Assembly (NCBI GenBank): GCA_900554745.1
Contig: USIU01000090.1
Span: forward strand, 1 to 5,441
Length of the DNA: 5,441 nucleotides
Reading direction: 5' to 3'
Source: an uncultured Leuconostoc sp.
Lineage (GTDB): Bacteria; Bacillota; Bacilli; Lactobacillales; Lactobacillaceae
The notes under the pieces are model-generated. The model made no database searches. It was given only the letters and a program-made list of their open reading frames with translations, and was not told where the DNA came from. The position numbers and the translations under genes are program-made. Below, one piece after another: positions 5,387 to 5,441 of the stretch (position 1 is the stretch's first letter; each line of letters opens with the position of its first letter).

Positions 5387-5441
5387 CTTTATCCACCAAT
5401 TAATCGAACAAACCGTGCGTGTCGGCGATATCACCGTTGAT
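5367..5441 (+). CDS. mnmM: N-terminus of class I SAM-dependent methyltransferase, MnmM (YtqB)-like; cut by window edge
   Basis: Only 25 residues are visible (MLPTPHNFIHQLIEQTVRVG, then DITVD). The pattern of an amphipathic helix followed by GDITVD matches the start of YtqB/MnmM proteins, where a GD-(I/T)-V-(I/V)-D-A-T strand leads into the SAM-binding glycine loop. MnmM methylates the aminomethyl group at wobble U34 of certain tRNAs to give the mnm5 form. The start is supported by GGAG 6 nt upstream. The gene overlaps the PAP2 end by 20 bp in another frame, so the two are almost certainly one transcript and may be translationally coupled. Other Rossmann methyltransferases begin similarly, so the family call is tentative until the rest is read. 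Confidence 0.65.
   Translation, partial: MLPTPHNFIHQLIEQTVRVGDITVD

Noticed and set aside
1..5441. Insertion sequences, CRISPR repeats, tRNA or rRNA genes
   Set aside because: No repeated arrays, transposase-like proteins, terminal inverted repeats or tRNA-like folds were recognised; the T-box stems account for the structured RNA near 4500-4700.

Overview
The window fits a low-to-moderate GC Gram-positive of the Lactobacillales. The evidence is a T-box-controlled leuS, a SpoVB/YtgP-type flippase and a YtqB/MnmM-type methyltransferase. Base composition (roughly mid-40s % GC by eye) and protein style suggest Lactobacillaceae, perhaps Weissella or a relative. That genus guess is inference and is not proven by the sequence.

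Layout. Positions 1-1916 (minus strand) hold a lipid II-type flippase of the MurJ/YtgP family. It has an unusual cytoplasmic N-terminal extension of about 130 residues, and its extreme C-terminus is cut off by the left edge. A 74-bp gap containing a perfect 20-bp palindrome separates it from leuS (1991-4402, minus), a complete 803-residue leucyl-tRNA synthetase. Upstream of leuS, 4403-4716 is a non-coding regulatory region read on the minus strand. It holds an extended -10 promoter, then a T-box leader with a CUC (Leu) specifier, a textbook antiterminator/terminator pair, and a strong Shine-Dalgarno. That Shine-Dalgarno is separated from the leuS AUG by a 10-bp hairpin that contains a three-codon ORF (Met-Gly-Arg-stop). 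On the plus strand, diverging from leuS, lies a complete PAP2 lipid phosphatase (4748-5386). It overlaps by 20 bp the start of a SAM-dependent methyltransferase (5367 to the right edge) that resembles MnmM (YtqB).

How the genes relate. leuS and the flippase are probably co-transcribed, because no convincing promoter or terminator lies between them. Uncharged tRNA-Leu sensing by the T-box may therefore also influence supply of the cell-wall flippase. The PAP2 enzyme may recycle undecaprenyl pyrophosphate, the same lipid carrier that the flippase transports in lipid-linked form, so genes on both sides of leuS may serve envelope synthesis. MnmM-type methylation acts on the tRNA wobble base.

No mobile element, CRISPR array, rRNA or tRNA gene was seen. 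The most unusual signals are the hairpin-embedded mini-ORF between the Shine-Dalgarno and the leuS start, and the apparent lack of any Shine-Dalgarno for the PAP2 gene, which may be read from a leaderless mRNA.
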